Of a stretch of DNA of 64,000 nt, positions 35,368-43,528 are shown in pieces. The translations under genes and the position numbers were made by a program. Within the stretch, counting starts at the first letter, position 1, and each line of letters starts with the position of its first letter. This DNA comes from Bacteroidaceae bacterium (GTDB lineage Bacteria > Bacteroidota > Bacteroidia > Bacteroidales > Bacteroidaceae), in contig JAKSIS010000003.1 of NCBI GenBank assembly GCA_024398665.1, forward strand, positions 19,720 through 83,719. Reading direction: 5' to 3'. The notes under the pieces are model-generated. The model did not search any database and was not told the DNA's origin. It saw nothing but the letters and a program-made list of their open reading frames with translations.

Positions 35368-38130
35368 TCATTTCAGGTTGGCAAGAGGCTGTGACTGACA
35401 GGCATTGGGGCAGTTGATGCGGGCAATGCCGGCCACAGTGGGGGCCAGAACACCGGCCGACACCGGTTCGCGGTTTATTTCAGCGCGTATGCCGTTGCCG
35501 TACAGGATGACGGGAAAGGGTCGCGAAAGCGGCTTGCGGTACAGCACCGTTCCGCTCCTTTCGTCCTGAATGCCCCATCCGGGTATTGATTCAATGATTA
35601 TGTCACCTGAATATGCCGTGTTGAATGCGTTTCTCTTGCGGGCCGATTCTTCGTCAGGCACCATTGACATGAGGTCGCGCATGACCAGCACGCTCTTCAC
35701 GCCGCTCATCTGCACCAGCAGGTCCACGCAGCTTTCAAGAACCTGATGCAGGGACAGCCCCTTGTCTTCAATGAGGTCACGGTCCAGGTACAGGTGGTTC
35801 TGATAGAATGCGTTCACATAGCCTGTGCCGCCGTATTTGGCTGAAAGGTACAGGTTGAGCAGGGCCGATGCCTGTTCCATGCTTACAGTGCCGCTGGGAA
35901 TGCGGGTGCCTTCCAGTGACGGAACTCCGTTCTCAGCGTATCCTGTCGATGTGAGGAATACAAGGGCGTTCTCCAGTCCTACGGTTTCCGACACTTTTTT
36001 CAGTATGTCGGCGATGTTCCGGTCAAGCCTGACGCATATGTCCTGCTGCTCGAGCGAATAGAGTGAATTGGGGACATGCCTGAAATTGCCGGCGTAGAGC
36101 GTGACGGCCAGCAGGTCCGGTTCTTCGTCAGCGCCCAGATTCATGGCGTCAATAGCTTGGAGTGCCAGTGATGTGACCTTGTCGTTGGCCAGCGGCGATG
36201 ACAGGAAATCCTGTACGTCATCCTTACGTATCGTATATGAGAAGGGCCTGTAGAATCCGTTTTCGGAATCCTGGACATAGATGCCGGTAGGGTAGAGCGG
36301 CTTCCATTCCGCATTCTGCCTGTCTTCACTGTCAGGAACCCATGACGGCATTCCGCCGTAGTACTGCGATGTGCACCAGCCGGCGTTGTCCGCATTCAGC
36401 CAGAGTGCGGCATCGGCCTCATGTCCGGCGGCCAGCACGGCGGCGTCACGTTCAATGCCGATGGAACAGACCTTGGACTTCTCCCCGCCGGCCAGTTTCA
36501 GTTCGTCAGCCAGGCTTGTGGCCAGAAGACGGCGCGGTGATGTGCGTTCAATGGTATTGACACCCGGACAGTTGCTGTCGTCGACAACCGATGCGGCGTC
36601 GAGAGTCTTGCGGCTCATCCAGCGGCCTGCAACAATTCCGTGCTGGAACGGTGATGCGCCTGTATACAGCGAAGCCACGGCCGATGCACGGTCCGGACTT
36701 TCGAAATCAAATGACGCCGATGTCCTGTTGTATCCGTCAGTCCACAGCTTTTTCAGACCGTCATCGCCAAGAATGGGCAGGAGACGTTCAAGACAGTCAC
36801 CGTCAAGCTGGTCCACTGTGATGCCTACTATGAGGCGTGGACGGACATCGGTCTTTGTGGGGCGTATCTGTGCGCTGGCATGAAGTGAAAGCACCAGCAG
36901 TACCGGTGCCAGGATGATGCGTTTCGTTGCGCTGTGGGAAACGTGCTGTGCGTGGAACAGGCTGCGGAACAGCAGCTGCAGGAAACTGCTCAGGGCACGC
37001 AGCGCGAACGTTCCAGTGAGTATGAGTACCGCCGGTTCGATGAACTGCGGCATGGCTGGATAGAACAGCACGAATGCCGTGCAGACCGCGAATTCCACTG
37101 CAAGGAATATGTCCGGGCGGCCCCTGCGTATGTTGCGCACCATGAAAGGAATGGCAATGAGCGGCAGCGGGTTGAAGATTATCACCAGCCAGTTCGAGTC
37201 AACGGCAGGGTGTTCGGAAAGGAAATACAGAAACCCTATGACAATTCCCATGATTCCCTGTATTGAGAAGAGCAGCACGTCATAGGCCCAGAACGGACGG
37301 CGTGCAAGCCAGCCCAGAAGGCTGACCAGCAGAGTCAGCATGAACAGCAGCCACACGGTCTGGACGGGGGTGAGTGCAGGCTTGCCGAAATCGACTTCAT
37401 GGTCAGGAAGGACAACCTTCACGGCAGGCAGGACAAGAGGGCGCTGAACGCCTGCAGTGTCAGTGATGACAGCCTGTGAGGCCTGGTCCATGAGGTAAAG
37501 CGGAGCGAAGGATTCCTGCCGGTATTTCAGCGGCCTGTCCACTTCGCTGCCAAGTACTATGTCTACGGCAAATTCGCTCCAGGGCCTGCGGCAGGTATGT
37601 TCGGTAAGCAGGTTGCGGAAAGTGCGTGTGGTGTCAGGACCGTCAAACGTGACTGTTCCGCCAATGCTTTCAATGATCTTGTCCATTGCCATTGTCGCGC
37701 AGTTGTTGTACAGGAAATTGTACCTGTAGACCCTGTTCTCGGGCTTTGCGTTATCAAAGAGAAGTTCCTTGAGCCTACTCTTTTCGTCAGCTGTCAGGTT
37801 AAGTTCCTGTTCGTATACAACGGAACCGCGCTGTTCGTATTCTCTGGAGAATCCGTGCATGTATTCGGCTCCAAGCATATAGTCTGTCCTGCCAAGTGCG
37901 AAACGGAGAGCGAAATTCGGGGTGTTGAAGTCGAACATCCCGTAGTTGAACACTATGTCATGACCTTCTCCGTAGTCTTCAAGCCGGATTGCTGTATGTC
38001 CGTAAAGTTCGTATATGGCCTTTCCGGGTTCACAGGTCAGAAGACACAGCCTGATGCTGTCCTGCTGCGCCCATGCCCCGGGCACGATGGCAAGGCAGAT
38101 TGAAAGAAATGCAAGAAGTCTCTTACGCAT
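35368..38130 (-). CDS. Fusion of a DUF4105/Lnb-type membrane protein and a degenerate alkaline-phosphatase-fold domain
   Basis: 920 residues. Signal peptide at 1-21. Residues about 25-200 match DUF4105 (Lnb N-terminal periplasmic domain), with GHTAIR (H45) and the YNNCATMAMDKI segment (C144). About five membrane helices at 256-375. Residues 404-421 look like a second signal peptide (ILAPVLLVLSLHASAQ). After it is a PafA-like phosphatase fold: RLIVGITVDQ with D440, AGHEADAALW, and RLDRNIADIL. Key catalytic positions are changed: the nucleophile Thr site reads SPDRAS, TDYVGH reads AGNFRH, the ADHG ligand pair reads STGY at 728, and the last ligand THVP reads RPFP. The phosphatase domain is therefore probably inactive. 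A -7 element (TAACTTTG) lies 20 bases upstream. Confidence 0.75.
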   Translation of the reverse strand: MRKRLLAFLSICLAIVPGAWAQQDSIRLCLLTCEPGKAIYELYGHTAIRLEDYGEGHDIVFNYGMFDFNTPNFALRFALGRTDYMLGAEYMHGFSREYEQRGSVVYEQELNLTADEKSRLKELLFDNAKPENRVYRYNFLYNNCATMAMDKIIESIGGTVTFDGPDTTRTFRNLLTEHTCRRPWSEFAVDIVLGSEVDRPLKYRQESFAPLYLMDQASQAVITDTAGVQRPLVLPAVKVVLPDHEVDFGKPALTPVQTVWLLFMLTLLVSLLGWLARRPFWAYDVLLFSIQGIMGIVIGFLYFLSEHPAVDSNWLVIIFNPLPLIAIPFMVRNIRRGRPDIFLAVEFAVCTAFVLFYPAMPQFIEPAVLILTGTFALRALSSFLQLLFRSLFHAQHVSHSATKRIILAPVLLVLSLHASAQIRPTKTDVRPRLIVGITVDQLDGDCLERLLPILGDDGLKKLWTDGYNRTSASFDFESPDRASAVASLYTGASPFQHGIVAGRWMSRKTLDAASVVDDSNCPGVNTIERTSPRRLLATSLADELKLAGGEKSKVCSIGIERDAAVLAAGHEADAALWLNADNAGWCTSQYYGGMPSWVPDSEDRQNAEWKPLYPTGIYVQDSENGFYRPFSYTIRKDDVQDFLSSPLANDKVTSLALQAIDAMNLGADEEPDLLAVTLYAGNFRHVPNSLYSLEQQDICVRLDRNIADILKKVSETVGLENALVFLTSTGYAENGVPSLEGTRIPSGTVSMEQASALLNLYLSAKYGGTGYVNAFYQNHLYLDRDLIEDKGLSLHQVLESCVDLLVQMSGVKSVLVMRDLMSMVPDEESARKRNAFNTAYSGDIIIESIPGWGIQDERSGTVLYRKPLSRPFPVILYGNGIRAEINREPVSAGVLAPTVAGIARINCPNACQSQPLANLK

Positions 38131-38135
38131 GGGTT

Positions 38136-38166
38136 TTTGTGTTATTCCGCAAAGTTAGTAAATTTG
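38136..38166 (+). promoter_or_regulatory. coaX: Promoter for the coaX unit
   Basis: TTTG at 38136-38139, a 19-base spacer and TAAATTTG at 38159-38166: a full -33/-7 match. The ATG of coaX at 38175 is only 9 bases past the -7 element, so the leader is very short or absent. Confidence 0.7.
38150..38157 (-). promoter_or_regulatory. -7 element (TAACTTTG) for the DUF4105 fusion gene
   Basis: A perfect TAnnTTTG on the minus strand, 20 bases before ATG 38130. It interleaves with the plus-strand coaX promoter: the minus -7 lies in the spacer of the plus promoter, so the two compete for polymerase. Confidence 0.6.
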
Positions 38167-38174
38167 CAGCGTTA

Positions 38175-38894
38175 ATGAAACTGCTGCTTGATTTTGGAAA
38201 CACACGCGTAAAGGCGGCTGTCAGTGACGGCTCCGGACTGCGTGAAATTTACAGCGGGCCTGTTGATTCCGATGCACTTGCCAATGCTGTCGCTGCATTC
38301 CACATTGAAGGCGGCATGTGGTGCTCGGTGCGTCCCGTTCCCGATGATATTGTAAGGTGGCTGGATTCGATGGATGTCCTGGCTCTGGACTGGAAGACTC
38401 CGGTCCCCCTGAAGAACGCCTACCGTACCCCGTGTACGTTGGGCATGGACCGTCTGGCCGCAGCCGTGGGGGCGTGGTCGCTGAAACCCGGACATGACCT
38501 GCTGGTCATCGATGCCGGCACGGCAATAACATTCGATTTCGTTACATCGGACGGAACATATATAGGTGGAAACATTGCCCCGGGGGTGGAAATGCGGCTG
38601 AAATCACTTCACGAACATACCGGCGCTCTGCCGCTGGTGGACCGCACCGGTCCTGTACCGCGTTTCGGCTATGATACGGACACGGCCATACGCAGCGGCG
38701 TTACTGTGGGCATTTCCAATGAAATCCAGGGCTATGTCTCCTGTCTTGAGGCGGAATATCCTTCAGTTTTGGTTTTTTTAACCGGAGGTGATGCTGAAAC
38801 ATTTGATTTCAAGTGCAAAAATGGTAACTTTGCGGTGCCTAACCTTGTACTGACCGGGTTGGACTGTATTAGCAGATTCAATGAAATTGGGTAA
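38175..38894 (+). CDS. coaX: Type III pantothenate kinase
   Basis: First step of coenzyme A synthesis, phosphorylating pantothenate. 239 residues from ATG 38175 (MKLLLDFGNT); codons back to 38073 are upstream of the promoter. ASKHA-fold motifs: DFGNTRVK (phosphate 1, D6), TLGMDRLAAAVGAW, DAGTAITFDF (phosphate 2) and GGNIAPGVEMR. The last 14 bases overlap the start of the outer-membrane protein gene, so translation is coupled. Type III kinases are poorly inhibited by CoA and need a monovalent cation (family knowledge). Confidence 0.93.
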   Translation: MKLLLDFGNTRVKAAVSDGSGLREIYSGPVDSDALANAVAAFHIEGGMWCSVRPVPDDIVRWLDSMDVLALDWKTPVPLKNAYRTPCTLGMDRLAAAVGAWSLKPGHDLLVIDAGTAITFDFVTSDGTYIGGNIAPGVEMRLKSLHEHTGALPLVDRTGPVPRFGYDTDTAIRSGVTVGISNEIQGYVSCLEAEYPSVLVFLTGGDAETFDFKCKNGNFAVPNLVLTGLDCISRFNEIG

Positions 38895-40149
38895 TAAGTT
38901 CATACTGACAGCATTCATCGCTGTGGCGGCTGTCATTTCACCATGTTCCGCATGGGCTCAGACGGGCGTCAATTCACCGTATTCCAGATACGGCCTGGGC
39001 CTCATTGCAGACCAGTCTGTGGGAATGGCAAGGTCCATGGGCGGTGTCGGCGTAGGCATGCGCCGTACCAACACCATCAATCCGCTGAATCCGGCTTCAT
39101 ATTCGGCTGTCGACACACTGACGTTCATTGCTGACATGGGCTTTACCATGCAGAACGGCAATTTCCAGGAATCAGGTGTGAAAGTCAATGCACGCAATGC
39201 AAGGGTGGACTACCTGACAATGCAGTACAGAATCTTGCCCAAGGTGGGAATGACAGTCGGTCTGCTTCCGTACTCGAGTGTGGGTTATGCATTCTCAAAC
39301 ACGTCCACGGTCCGCCGTGATGAGGACGGTGAAATCCAGTCCACAGGAACATATACAGGTACAGGCGGTATCAGACAGTTCCTGGGAGGCCTTGGCTACA
39401 GGCCGGCAAAGTGGCTGTCCGTGGGTGTCAATGCATCATACATGTTCGGTGAACTGGGCTACAGTTCCGTGACATCGTTCTCGGAATCGACAGTATCAAC
39501 TGCAACAGTCAACAATGAGGCGTCATTGTCAGCGCTTAAACTTGATTTCGGAATCCAGACATCCCTGAAACTTGATGGCGCCGTACTTGCAATAGGCGCA
39601 ACATATACCCCGGCAACCGACTTTTCCGGTGAAGTGACTGTCAGCGATCTGACAACTGACACTGAAGCTGAACCGCAGTCGCTGAGCGACGGCGCATTCT
39701 CCATGCCTGACATGATGGCCGTGGGAATGTCCTATTCCGCCAGGAAACTGACTCTTGCCGCCGATGTCTCCTATGAGAAATGGTCCGATGCGAATGCCTG
39801 GGGGCAGAAATACGGTTCAGACAGGCTGAAACTGAATACAGGCTTCTCATACTGTCCTGACAATACCAGCAAGTCCTTCCTGCAGCGCAACACCTATCAC
39901 GGCGGGCTGTACATGAAACAGCCGTATTTCAATGTCGGTGACGGCAAGGGACCCATGGAATACGGAATCAGTGCCGGTTTCACGCTGCCGGTGACAATTG
40001 CATACAACAGCATGTCATATCTCCATTTCTCTGCCCAGTATGTCAGGGTGCAGCCGGCATCGTCCGGAATGATTGCGGAGAATTATCTCAGATTGTCCGT
40101 CGGAGTCACATTCATGGAACGCTGGTTCGCAAAATGGATGGTGGAATGA
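38881..40149 (+). CDS. Outer-membrane beta-barrel protein, coaX-linked
   Basis: 422 residues. Signal peptide at about 1-26 (PCSAWAQ). The mature start TGVNSPYSRYGLGLIADQ and GMARSMGGVGVGMR, then INPLNPASYSAVDTLTF, are reminiscent of FadL-like barrels where an N-terminal plug precedes strands. About fourteen amphipathic strands follow and the C-terminus is basic/aromatic. In related genomes I recall a similar gene behind coaX; no function is established. It overlaps coaX by 14 bases. 59 bases separate it from the TPR gene. Confidence 0.7.
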   Translation: MKLGNKFILTAFIAVAAVISPCSAWAQTGVNSPYSRYGLGLIADQSVGMARSMGGVGVGMRRTNTINPLNPASYSAVDTLTFIADMGFTMQNGNFQESGVKVNARNARVDYLTMQYRILPKVGMTVGLLPYSSVGYAFSNTSTVRRDEDGEIQSTGTYTGTGGIRQFLGGLGYRPAKWLSVGVNASYMFGELGYSSVTSFSESTVSTATVNNEASLSALKLDFGIQTSLKLDGAVLAIGATYTPATDFSGEVTVSDLTTDTEAEPQSLSDGAFSMPDMMAVGMSYSARKLTLAADVSYEKWSDANAWGQKYGSDRLKLNTGFSYCPDNTSKSFLQRNTYHGGLYMKQPYFNVGDGKGPMEYGISAGFTLPVTIAYNSMSYLHFSAQYVRVQPASSGMIAENYLRLSVGVTFMERWFAKWMVE

Positions 40150-40208
40150 TTTAACAAACACGTTTTGAAACTATATTTCAGGTAAAGGAAACCAAAGAAA
40201 ACTACTAT

Positions 40209-41582
40209 ATGAAAAAGATTGGAATTTTTGCCATTGCACTTCTTGCAGCAATGGGAGCGAAAGCCCAGGACGGTGTGGAAGACGGACGTTACGGACAGGG
40301 CGCGGACAGCGTCAAGAAATGTCTGGAAAGCATCAGCATCTATACCGAGTATGTGAAGACCAACAATTACAAGGATGCCTATGAGAACGGTTGGAAATAT
40401 GTGTTTGAGAATCATCCTCTGGCACAGTATGCCACCTACACCAACGGTGTGAAGATTCTGCGTGCACTCTACAAGGAAGAGACCGATGCAGACAAGAAGG
40501 CCCAGTATTCAGAGGAACTGATGTACGTCTACGAGCGCCGTCTCAAGTTCCTTGATGACCTGAACAAGATTGTCCAGAATCCTACTCCGAGATATGAGGT
40601 CCTGGGTCTCTATGCCCATGACTATCTGACAGTCAACCCCAAGCCTGAACTCCAGAAGGCATACACCATGCTCCGTGAAGCTGTCGATGCCGGTAAGGAG
40701 AATACTCTCTATTACGTTCTGGCTGACCTCATGAAGGTTTCCCAGCAGCGTCTCAAGTCAAAGAAGGATGACGATGCAGTCCGTGAGGCTTTCCTTCAGG
40801 ACTATCTTGACTGCTCGACCTATATCATTCCCGTGATAGAGGCGCAGACCAATGAGAAGGTCAAGGAGGCAGCTGAAAAGACAAAGGAGAACATTGACGC
40901 ATATTTCATAAACAGCGGTGCCGCTACATGTGATGACCTGCAGGCCATTTACGGACCCAAGATTGAGGACAACAAGGATGATCTGGAGTACCTGACCAAG
41001 GTTGTGACGCTCATGTCAATGCTTGACTGCAAGTCTTCAGACGCCTATTTCGCAGCCGCAGAATATGCACACGCCATTTCTCCGACAGCAAAGACCGCAA
41101 AGAGCCTGGGTGCCCTTTACCTGTCAAAGCGCGAGGATACGGACAAGGCTCTGGAATTCTATGAGCAGGCAGCGACTCTTGAAGAGGATCCTGAGGCTGT
41201 GAGCGACATCTATTACACCATAGCAGTACTCTGGAACTCCAAGAAGAGCATTGACAAGTGCCGCCAGTACCTGAACAAGGCCATCCAGGCCAATTCCAAG
41301 AACGGCAACGCATACATTCTCCTGGCCCAGCTCTATGCCAGCAAGTGGGAATGGAGCGGTGATCCCGTAAAGGACAAGTGCGCATTCTTTGCAGTGCTTG
41401 ACAAGCTTGATACGGCCAAGAGGGTTGATTCCGATCCCGCTGTCCAGAAGAGGGCAAATGAGCTGATCGCCACATACAAGGAGCATCTTCCCGCTTCATC
41501 GGACCTGTTCATGCTTTCAATCAAGTCAGGTGACAAGATGGAAATCAAGGGCTGGATTAACGAAACGACCACAATCAGATAA
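40209..41582 (+). CDS. Secreted tetratricopeptide-repeat protein
   Basis: 457 residues. Signal peptide at about 1-19 (AMGAKAQ). Almost wholly helical; TPR-like helical pairs are clear from about 265 to 400 (AYFAAAEYAHAISPTAKTAK, ALGALYLSK-like SLGALYLSKREDTDKALEFYEQAATLE, IYYTIAVLWNSKKSIDKCRQYLNKAI), each with a consensus Gly/Ala/Tyr spacing. Probably a periplasmic scaffold; partner unknown. Its stop codon TAA overlaps the ATG of lptC by one base, so it may be tied to envelope assembly. Confidence 0.8.
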   Translation: MKKIGIFAIALLAAMGAKAQDGVEDGRYGQGADSVKKCLESISIYTEYVKTNNYKDAYENGWKYVFENHPLAQYATYTNGVKILRALYKEETDADKKAQYSEELMYVYERRLKFLDDLNKIVQNPTPRYEVLGLYAHDYLTVNPKPELQKAYTMLREAVDAGKENTLYYVLADLMKVSQQRLKSKKDDDAVREAFLQDYLDCSTYIIPVIEAQTNEKVKEAAEKTKENIDAYFINSGAATCDDLQAIYGPKIEDNKDDLEYLTKVVTLMSMLDCKSSDAYFAAAEYAHAISPTAKTAKSLGALYLSKREDTDKALEFYEQAATLEEDPEAVSDIYYTIAVLWNSKKSIDKCRQYLNKAIQANSKNGNAYILLAQLYASKWEWSGDPVKDKCAFFAVLDKLDTAKRVDSDPAVQKRANELIATYKEHLPASSDLFMLSIKSGDKMEIKGWINETTTIR

Positions 41583-42169
41583 TGGCTGAACCCGGAGGAA
41601 CAGTTCCTTCAAGAAGAATAATGTACGCGGCAACCGTCATCCTGGCGGTTGTCACGTCATTTTTTTGTCTCTCCTGCGGAAATGGCGGCAAACAGTTCGG
41701 CGCTGCTGTCACAAGCCGTGATTCCATGTCGGTCATGACAACGTACGGGGTCAGCATGCTCATATCGGAAAACGGTGTGGTCCACTACCGCGTATCGGCC
41801 GAGGAATGGAAGGTCTTTGACCGCTTGAATCCGCCTTTCCATGCCATGGAGCAGGGCGTGCTGCTGCATGTTCTCGACACAGCAATGAACGTAGAGTCAA
41901 GCATTTCGGCCGATACGGCGTATGACTACTATGACAAGAAGCTGTGGGAACTGCGCGGCAATGTCCATGCCGAGAATGTGAAGCATGAGAAGTTTGACAC
42001 CGAACTGCTTTTCTGGGACGACCGCCGCGGCAAGATCTATTCTGACAGCCTGATCCGCATAGAACAGGAGAATCAGATCATAATAGGTCACGGATTCGAA
42101 TCCAATTCCAACATGACTGAATATACCATAAGAAAAACAGAAGGGATCTTCCCTGTCCAGGACCGATGA
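41582..42169 (+). CDS. lptC: LPS export protein LptC
   Basis: Bitopic periplasmic protein that passes lipopolysaccharide from the LptBFG pump to LptA. 195 residues. An N-terminal hydrophobic anchor at about 16-31 ends in LSCGNGG, which may be a lipobox (C32). A second possible start is ATG 41621, which would give a shorter signal segment. The rest is a beta-jelly-roll: ISENGVVHYRVSAEEWKVFD, YDKKLWELRGNVHAENV, and LLFWDDRRGKIYSDSLIRI. Overlaps the TPR gene by 1 base and the CorC/HlyC-type gene by 4 bases (ATGA). LptD is encoded at 12081. Confidence 0.85.
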   Translation: MAEPGGTVPSRRIMYAATVILAVVTSFFCLSCGNGGKQFGAAVTSRDSMSVMTTYGVSMLISENGVVHYRVSAEEWKVFDRLNPPFHAMEQGVLLHVLDTAMNVESSISADTAYDYYDKKLWELRGNVHAENVKHEKFDTELLFWDDRRGKIYSDSLIRIEQENQIIIGHGFESNSNMTEYTIRKTEGIFPVQDR

Positions 42170-43425
42170 ACCACACGCTGCTCATAATGCTTGTGGCGCT
42201 TTTCTTTTCGGCCCTGTTCTCGGGTTTTGAAATCGCCTTCGTTTCATCGGACCGTCTCCGTTTTGAGACCGATGCCCGTCAGAACAGTCTCTCTTCAAGG
42301 ATACTGGGCCGTTTCTTCAACAATCCCAACCTGTACATTTCGACCATGCTGGTGGGCAACAACATTGCCCTGGTCATATACAGCACCATGATGGCCCGCC
42401 TGATTGAAATGCTGCTGCCTGCAGGCTTCATTGAAAACGAATTCGTGCTTGTGGTGCTGGAGACCCTGGTTTCAACGGCCATTGTGATAGTTGTAGGCGA
42501 ATATGTGCCCAAGACCATATTCAGGATCAATCCCAACGGCAAGCTGAATTTCTTTGCAGTCCCGCTGTATCTGATCTACATACTCCTGTATCCCATTTCC
42601 CTGTTCACCACATGGCTGGCACACGTCATTCTGCGCCTTTTCGGCGTGAAGATTGACCGCAGGAAATCCGGACGGGTGTTTTCAAAGGTCGATCTGGACT
42701 ATTTCGTGCAGTCAGCAGTGAATGCCGCGCCTGACGGAAAGGCCGAATCCGAAGTGCAGATATTCCAGAATGTCCTTGACTTTTCAAATGTCAAGACACG
42801 TGACTGCATGGTCCCGCGCAATGAGGTTTGCGCGGTTGAGAAGGGGGTGTCATGGGACGAACTCAGGGACCGTTTCATAGAGACCGGCTATTCCAAGATA
42901 CTGGTGTATGACGGTGACATGGACCATATAACAGGCTATATCCATTCATCGGAACTGTTCCGTCATAAGGATGACTGGCTGGAGCATGTCCGCAGTGTTC
43001 CTTTTGTGCCGGAAACGCTTATGGCACAGAAGCTTATGAAACAGCTTATGGCGCGTAAGAAGAGCCTTGCGGTAGTCCTGGATGAATTTGGAGGCACCGC
43101 AGGCATAGTGTCGCTTGAGGATATAATCGAAGAGATACTGGGCGATATTGAAGACGAACATGACGTAAGCAGTCTTGTGGCCAAGAAGACCGATGACGGG
43201 TATCTGCTTTCAGGCCGTATGGAGATAGCCCGTGTCAATTCCATGTTTTCCCTGTCCATACCTGAATCAGATGAGTATCAGACTATAGGCGGACTGGTGC
43301 TGAGCCTGGCCAAGGGTTTCCCGAAAGTCAACGAGCAGTTCCGCACCGGCGACTATTCGCTGCGTCTGCTCAAGAAAGGTGACACGCGCATAGAACTTGT
43401 CGAGCTCACATTATTAAATAAATGA
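42166..43425 (+). CDS. CNNM/CBS/CorC-HlyC-domain membrane protein ('hemolysin family')
   Basis: 419 residues. The N-terminal DUF21/CNNM membrane domain with three to four helices (about 1-160, including NPNLYISTMLVGNNIAL and VGEYVPKTIFR); a CBS-domain pair at about 205-325 (DCMVPRNEVCAVEK, GYSKILVYDGDMDHITGYIHSSEL, LDEFGGTAGIVSLEDIIEEILGDI); and a C-terminal CorC_HlyC domain at about 335-415. Family members are linked to magnesium, cobalt or sodium transport; there is little evidence for real hemolysis. Translationally coupled to lptC. Confidence 0.9.
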   Translation: MNHTLLIMLVALFFSALFSGFEIAFVSSDRLRFETDARQNSLSSRILGRFFNNPNLYISTMLVGNNIALVIYSTMMARLIEMLLPAGFIENEFVLVVLETLVSTAIVIVVGEYVPKTIFRINPNGKLNFFAVPLYLIYILLYPISLFTTWLAHVILRLFGVKIDRRKSGRVFSKVDLDYFVQSAVNAAPDGKAESEVQIFQNVLDFSNVKTRDCMVPRNEVCAVEKGVSWDELRDRFIETGYSKILVYDGDMDHITGYIHSSELFRHKDDWLEHVRSVPFVPETLMAQKLMKQLMARKKSLAVVLDEFGGTAGIVSLEDIIEEILGDIEDEHDVSSLVAKKTDDGYLLSGRMEIARVNSMFSLSIPESDEYQTIGGLVLSLAKGFPKVNEQFRTGDYSLRLLKKGDTRIELVELTLLNK

Positions 43426-43433
43426 TAGTAAAA

Positions 43434-43465
43434 TTGGCATTGCACAACATTTTTTTGTAATTTTG
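43434..43465 (+). promoter_or_regulatory. Promoter for the PpiD-like chaperone gene
   Basis: TTGG at 43434-43437, a 20-base spacer and TAATTTTG at 43458-43465, a perfect -7. It lies 63 bases before ATG 43529. Confidence 0.6.
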
Positions 43466-43528
43466 TGCGCTTTTACCCGTATGGCGGGCAATTTGCAGAC
43501 TGAAAAGAAATAAAACAAAACAATAGAA

